A stretch of 64,000 bases of DNA from NCBI GenBank assembly GCA_045837725.1, contig JBEWZL010000044.1, positions 1 through 64,000 of the forward strand, read 5' to 3'. Positions within the stretch are counted from its first letter, which is position 1; the number at the start of each line of letters is the position of its first letter. The notes beneath the pieces are model-generated. The model did no database searches, was not told where the DNA came from, and saw nothing but the letters and a program-made list of their open reading frames with translations. The stretch is from Vermamoeba vermiformis. Taxonomy: Eukaryota > Tubulinea > Echinamoebida. The position numbers and the translations under genes were made by a program. Shown here piece by piece: positions 58,179 to 64,000 of the stretch.

Positions 58179-61100
58179 ATGGCGGCCGCTCAAAAAGAGA
58201 ACTTTGAATTCAATGTTTGGGGCCGCACAGTGGCTGTAACTGCAGCATGGGGTATGTATATATATACGAAAGCATTATTATGCAATTTTGAGGCTTTGAG
58301 ACTCGTAACCGAATTTATTAATAAACATACGACGTGCGGATTTGGTCCAAAGTGAATTAATTTCATATACTGCTTAAATTCGATAATTTATACGTTTAAT
58401 AAGACTAAAATTTATAATATGTTTAATAATTGACAGTCCTAAAACTGGACCGTACTTAGGGGACCGCAGAATTCCAAGTGTATTTTGCTAATGACCAAAA
58501 AATAGATTGTATTTTTGTTAAAGAAGTCATTTTTTATGCAACTATAATCATATTTATAACAGACTTTTAATTAATTTGTTGCTACTTAATTTGAAGCGGA
58601 TGGGATCTGAAGTACACAACTAAGCTTGACTTACACGTGATTTCTTAGCATTTGCTGCTGCTGGCGTGCCATTGTTCTTCTACAGAGAATTTCCAGCATG
58701 GCAGCTCATTCCTTATTGCTGGTAAGTAAAAATAAGAATCATCGTGCACGTACCTACATCCGTTGCTTTGTATTAATTTTCTCGTCTTTAGGGGCATGGC
58801 CATATTATTAGGAATATTATTTTATCCATTTGAGAGTTTAGCGCCACGAGGAGGCTATTTTGCGCCAGTAAGAATATTTTGGGTCAACGGCATCTTCCTC
58901 TTGGGCGCATCCGTCTTTCCTTTCTTCCAAGTAAGTCTTACTAGGATAATAATAACAATATATTAAATTTTCAATTGTGGTTATCACTCGGAGCATTAAA
59001 ATCGTTTGTAATTTTTCGGCGCGGAACTATTTAGTCGTTAGACACAGATCAACATGATACAGAATAAAATTGATTAATATTTAATTATGCTTAGGTGCCT
59101 ACAATATTTGTGGGCATGGTTGTTGCCTTCGCAGGCATTTTGTACATAATTGCCGCTGCACGAGGAGAAAAAGTTATCGTGCCTCCTGCTGCACGTAAGT
59201 ACCACTAAAAATATTATTATCTTATTATTATAATATTTTCCACGAACGTATTTACAAAAGCCAGTCATTTCAATAAGAAATATTTCCGATCGAATTAACG
59301 CAATCAGATCGAACGCATTTTGTGTTTAAAAATTAATATAATATGCTCACATTGTAATTAAAGGTGGTCCTCCACCCGCTGCCCCTCGAAAACCAAAAGA
59401 TACTCGACCAGTCAGCGAGCGTCTGAACGCATATTTGATCAACGAGGGTATCGCTGTAAGTACTCGTAATATTATAATAATATAATATATTATAATAGGT
59501 CTCGTCTATAGTGTACTAATATAATTATTATACGTATAGCTATTAGTAGTCATATTATTTATGATTGCGAATGGAGCTGTGTTCACCGAACGATTTTTAT
59601 GTAAGTTTTAATACTAGCGAGTTATTATGATATGAAGTATAATACTAACGATACACTATTATTAGATTATTTGCGAGTTCGTCAAGATTTCTTTCCTATT
59701 TTGGGCTACGGTCTCACGATTGCACGAGCATGTGGTGCAGGTTTGAAGTTGACTGGCAGCGTCATTTTAATCACAATGTGCAGAAACTTTTTATCAAGGT
59801 ACTACCCATGACCTATAATTATACTACGAAATATTAGCGATGTGTGTAGCTTACTGATGATTTTTCAGGGTGCGCGAGACCTTCGTTGGCACGTACTTGC
59901 CCGTGCTAGACAAACACATTGAATGGCACAAAGCTATTGCCTGGATGATTGCTATCTATGCTACTGCTCACACGTAAGTAACTTATATCAAAATTCACTA
60001 TAGTTTCGGCGACTAAATGTTTCACGTGCAAAGTATGGCCCACGCTGTCAACTTCCAAAACTTGTCATTACTCGATTTGGAAACGCTCAGGGCAGTCAAA
60101 GTTGCCACGCCGGACATGACTGAGCGACCGACGCTTGTGCGGTTGTGGTGGGGAACTATTCCCGGCTTCACTGGCCACGTGGTCTTGGCGTGCATGGTGT
60201 TGATGTACAGCACGGCCGTGAGTTCAGTGCGCAGACACAAGAAGATGTTCGAGCTGTTCTGGTTCTCGCATCACTTGTTCATTGTGTTTTTCGTGGCGTT
60301 GTGCATTCACGGTACGTGCCTCACTTCGACATTATGACACTTTGACACTTTTAACGCCACACGTGTCACGACATGTTCTTCATTATCTAGCCGCCAGGCA
60401 CTACTTACTAATATATTTTGTAATGTTTAGGAGCGCAAGGAGTCCTCGAACCTGCCAACTTCTGGATGTGGTGGGCAGGTCCTGGTTTGTTGTACTTGAT
60501 GGAACGTGCCACGCGAGGTGTGCGCAAGAATCAAGACACGATCATTCTGCAAGCTATTGCGCACAAGTCTCAGGTCTTGGAACTGCGCATGAGAAAAGCC
60601 AATTTGCAATGGCGCGTAAGTACCACAAAAATACATTACCAAATAAGGAAATTCATGAAGATATTAGACTTGTTTAATCCTTAAGTGCTCTATATAATAT
60701 TGTTTCTACTAGCCCGGGCAATACGTTTTCTTGAACTGCCCGTATATTGCCAGCAACGAGTGGCATCCCTTCACCATTTCATCGAGTCCTGACGAGAACT
60801 TTTTGAGCGTTCACATCAAGGTACGTACGCGGATATTTGAACTAATCTAACGTTCATGAACGAGCAATTCAGTGAACGGGAAATTTTTGCAAACTTTTTT
60901 CGGTGTCGAAAGTTCGGACTGTGAGGCAATATTTAATGATGTACTAATAAGGAAATGTTATATCTTGCAGCGTGCCGGAGATTGGACAGGAGCGTTGCAC
61001 GACTTGATCAATCCTGAAAAGAAAATGGACGGCTCAGTTGTGCGTGAAAATCTTGTGCTTGATCCTTCTGGCAAACCAATCATTTCTATTGACGGTCCGT

Positions 61101-62565
61101 TTGGAGCTGCTTCTGAAGGTAATTTATTCTTTGAATCAAAATAACAGATCCAGCGATAATACATCATTCTCAAAATTTCCATCGAACATCGAACATCGTA
61201 CAAAAGCAAATTTATTTCTTATGAATATTCGGAGAATTTTATTGCTTTAACTTGATAAAATTATCTAAGGATGGTATTGGATTAAATTTATTGGCCAATT
61301 TTAACCTGATTTGGAGCTTAATTAATTCTTTGGGAGATAATTTCAATGATGCTTATTTTGGCGTATACTAACGGTCCTTATATTCCATTATTACTATAGA
61401 TGTGTTCAAATTCGAAAATGTCGTATTATCGGCTGCGGGCATTGGCATTACACCAATGGCCTCAATTTTGAAGTCAATTCGGTACCAGATCCAAAATCAC
61501 CCTGAATCGTGTCCTATAAAACAGGTATGACACTTACCATGCGAGTTCGCGTTTGACACTTTTTTTGACACTTTGACACTTCAGGTCAATTTTTATTGGA
61601 GCAACCAAGACGTTGAGAGTTTCGAATGGATTTTACATTTATTGGCTGGTACGTTACCGATATTTCCAAATAAGGAAATTACAGGCAATAACCTGCTTTA
61701 GAATTGGAAGAAACTTGTCCGTTTTTGACGAGTCAACTTTTCGTGACAAGAATGGCGGGAGATGAAGCTGAGATTATCAGGTACGACGCGAACGAGCATT
61801 TTATCAAGTTTATTTCGGTTCATGAACCCTTAAAGCAAAAATTCTGTGATTCTGACCGGCAACAACGGATGCCAAAAATTTTGGCAATGATACTGTGTAC
61901 TAAGGCCCACGAATCTTAACGGGTCAATTTCATGAAATATTTATTTACTAACCCTATTTTAAATTAGAAATATTATATACGCTGATACTGAAGGCGTGGA
62001 TGCGTTCTTGGGATTGAAGCGAACTAGGTTGAATAGAAACAGACCAAATTTCGATAAAATCTTCAAAGAATCAGCTGAGAACGAGTTCAAAGATCAAGGT
62101 AAGATACAATAATATCTTTAATTAAGACAGAAAATCTGGCAAATTTCTTTTGCGGATGCGATCCGTTTATGACTTACATCATAAGCTGTCCTTTATGCGT
62201 AATACATGCCTTATGCGAAATTGCTATCAAATATGATATAAATATCTATATTTTAAAGATAAATTGTGACACAGTAAATCTCCAAACTTGATTTGGTCAA
62301 TTTGGGCGTGGGCGATTGAATCAAGCGTTTTTTTCGGTTCGACAGCTCAACAATAACATGATTATAACATGATATAAGAATATATTAATTTACCGGCTCA
62401 GTGACCATTTTCTGGTTTGATTTTTCGATTTCTAACGGATTTGTTTTTGTAGAGGTTGGAGTTTTCTTTTGTGGAGCTCCTGCGGTAGCTAACGACATAT
62501 ACAAGGCCTGCATTAAACATTCTAAGAAAAAAACGAAGTTTATCTTCCACAAAGAAAACTTTTAA
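58179..62565 (+). CDS. Fused p22phox-like / NADPH oxidase (NOX) flavocytochrome
   Basis: Seventeen exons (58179-58251, 58649-58721, 58792-58930, 59095-59194, 59364-59455, 59540-59600, 59666-59798, 59869-59973, 60034-60311, 60431-60615, 60713-60820, 60971-61118, 61400-61524, 61585-61648, 61702-61780, 61968-62098, 62453-62565) total 669 codons with stop. Residues 1 to about 140 resemble p22phox/CYBA: FYPFESLAPRGGYFAPVRIF, VGMVVAFAGILYIIAAARGE, then a Pro-rich GGPPPAAPRKPKDTRP. Residues from about 150 form a complete NOX: LNAYLINEGIALLVVILF, CRNFLSRVRE, heme ligands in HTMAHAVNF and HHLFIVFFVALCIHG, FAD site HPFTISSSP, NADPH sites GPFGAASED and AAGIGITPM, GVFFCGAP and the end FHKENF. The enzyme moves electrons from NADPH across the membrane to oxygen, making superoxide. 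No EF-hands are present. The two parts join through exon 5 with matching phase and no intervening start codon. Confidence 0.93.
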
Positions 62566-63104
62566 ACGCCAACTCCGCGATCGCAACGAAAATATGAAAC
62601 GAATACGAAATTTTAGCGTTTGCGAAGCGGATACGTGGAGTACGTTTGTTGTGCGACTTGTTTTGTAATAAATAGGCTATTTTACTTGACACTAGGGGAA
62701 TAAACTTTGGATGCCCACTTCGAACGGATTTCAAAATTTTCAGCAAAAAGGTGGAATTTAAGGTTAAACGTATAATAACGTATTATTATATTATCTGAGT
62801 ACGAGGTACTGCCAATCTTTGTTTCTCGTTCTTCATGAATGCGTTTAATGAAAAAGCGGAATTTAGCGCAACGCGAGAAACTCTACAAGTAAAACAAAAT
62901 TGCTTGCATAAGGCTTTATAACGAATCAATGAACGTTTCGCAACGAATGCTCCTGATTTTCCCTAAAAAGGAAATAATGTCCGCTCGATCTGGTGCACAT
63001 TACTTAACATCACAAAATTGTTTTGTTTTTAGGCTTTCTGCACGTCATTTTCACAAATTCAGAAGAGGAGTAAAACACAGATAATAGTTCATATAGTTCT
63101 GTGG
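62566..63104. other. Intergenic region
   Basis: About 540 bases between two genes in the same direction. No coding signal, repeat or RNA gene is recognised. Confidence 0.4.
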
Positions 63105-64000
63105 ATGAGCCTTAGAGAAATGTCCCTCGACATCTTGCATTATTTACTGCGGTTTCTAAATCCGCGAGATCTGTGCAAGATAAATCAATGCTCGCATCTG
63201 TGGAGAAATCTAACGGATCAGGAAGTCATATGGAAGTCTCTTACTATTGATAGATGGGAAATACAATTGAAGCAAGATCCGACTGAAATGGAAATTAAAT
63301 TAAAACGCGAGCAACAGGATGCAGATCAATCCAATATTAAAATATGGAAGAATTTATACAAGAGCAAATACCTACAATACAAAAAATACGAAAAGCTGCT
63401 AGATCAAGTCAGTGCGAATTTATTCGAGCGGATTAGGACCTCGTATTCAGTAGAGATGGGCGAATACATATGGGAAAAATTAGACACTGTTAATAGCATA
63501 AGGTAATTTATGTTTAGACTTATTTAGAAGAGACTTCTTCAGTGAAAGCAGGATCCGCTTAAATTTAGCGGATTCGGAGATTTCTATATACTACACAAGT
63601 TTTAAACAATATTAAATCATAATAACGAATCACGTAAATTGCAAAAAAGCATGCGCTAGCGCATTTTTGTGGTTGACGGAAGCACGATCTTGATTACAAT
63701 TAGCTTTAAATGATTATAAACACAGTTTTAGTATTATAAGCACGCTAAACTTATATATACATGTATTCTTTTGCTCATATTTTTCGTTTAGATCCAAGCC
63801 GATTCACAATGGTTCGAATCAACAATCTGCAGACATGAAAGCCGATCCAAGCCCCGTAGAGATCTGGAAAGGCGTGCCTGCAAATGAATATTTTGCGCGT
63901 CAAACGTATACTCATTCTACGGTCTATTTAACCAAGATGCTTTTTGGTGTCCCGTATGCAGATGTGATCAAAATAATCGAACAAGTCGAAGAAAGACATC
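63105..64000 (+). CDS. F-box protein, 5' part only
   Basis: Exon 1 is 63105-63502 and exon 2 begins at 63792 and runs off the right edge. The protein starts with an F-box: MSLDILHYLLRFLNPRDLCK, then INQCSHLWRNLTDQEVIWKS. It continues with a charged helical stretch (EMEIKLKREQQDADQSN) and a second exon with PSPVEIWKGVPANEYFARQT. F-box proteins recruit substrates to SCF ubiquitin ligases through Skp1. The substrate-binding region lies outside the window or is not recognised. Confidence 0.8.

Noticed and set aside
58179-59455. A separate p22phox gene ending before the NOX gene
   Set aside because: A stop would occur only if the donor at 59195 were ignored. Normal splicing enters the Pro-rich exon in phase and there is no in-frame ATG before the first NOX helix.
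1-64000. tRNA, rRNA or CRISPR arrays
   Set aside because: No cloverleaf with A and B boxes, no rRNA-like sequence and no regularly spaced repeats were noticed on either strand.

Overview
This is an intron-dense segment of a eukaryotic nuclear genome. It is AT-rich, with mostly 40-150 nt GT..AG introns, tightly packed genes on both strands, and no operons or ribosome binding sites. Gene content points to a heterotrophic microbial eukaryote, probably in Amorphea (Amoebozoa or an early opisthokont): glycine-dependent 5-aminolevulinate synthase, NADPH oxidase, ADF/cofilin, calponin-homology protein, TMTC, BTB genes, Rho-like domains and a secreted M15-type peptidase as expected of a bacterial feeder. 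The PurK-PurE fusion resembles that of fungi and plants. I cannot name the species from sequence alone.

Layout. 1-615: start of a secreted Kelch-type protein (-). 1320-3373: a protein made of two Rho-GTPase-like domains, both with degraded nucleotide-binding motifs. 3.6-4.3 kb: broken, shortened copy of the kinase gene found at 33.8-36.8 kb. 4575-7103: purine-synthesis PurK-PurE enzyme. 7229-9913: coiled-coil protein (-). 10415-11796: DHHC palmitoyltransferase. 12135-14993: Crinkler-like NTPase/nuclease (-). 15781-16379: cofilin, apparently frameshifted. 16570-18512: ankyrin-like protein (-). 18591-20048: small putatively myristoylated protein (-) with a short inverted-repeat transposon in its intron. 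20709-23319: RCC1-repeat protein. 24183-24873: small HTH/acidic protein (-). 25808-28762: CH-coiled coil-PH protein (-). 29202-30683: CDC123. 30812-33725: TMTC-like TPR membrane protein. 33757-36764: Crinkler-like kinase (-). 37717-39804: membrane-anchored serine hydrolase. 40035-41239: histone H2B-H2A fused in one gene. 41323-43345 (-) and 44090-46600 (+): uroporphyrinogen decarboxylase and ALA synthase, head to head. 46.9-52.7 kb: decaying BTB gene cluster, one member split by a MULE DNA transposon with a clear target-site duplication. 53386-53898 (-) and 54685-55534: two small secreted proteins. 55770-57625: SAM/P-loop Crinkler-like protein (-). 58179-62565: a p22phox-like module fused to a complete NADPH oxidase. 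63105-end: F-box protein.

The two most unusual observations are the H2B-H2A doublet histone gene, an arrangement best known from marseilleviruses but here carrying five introns, and the single gene that appears to join both subunits of flavocytochrome b558 (p22phox and gp91phox/NOX). Functional links inside the window are few: the two divergent heme-synthesis genes share an upstream region, and the heme-dependent NADPH oxidase is a consumer of that pathway.
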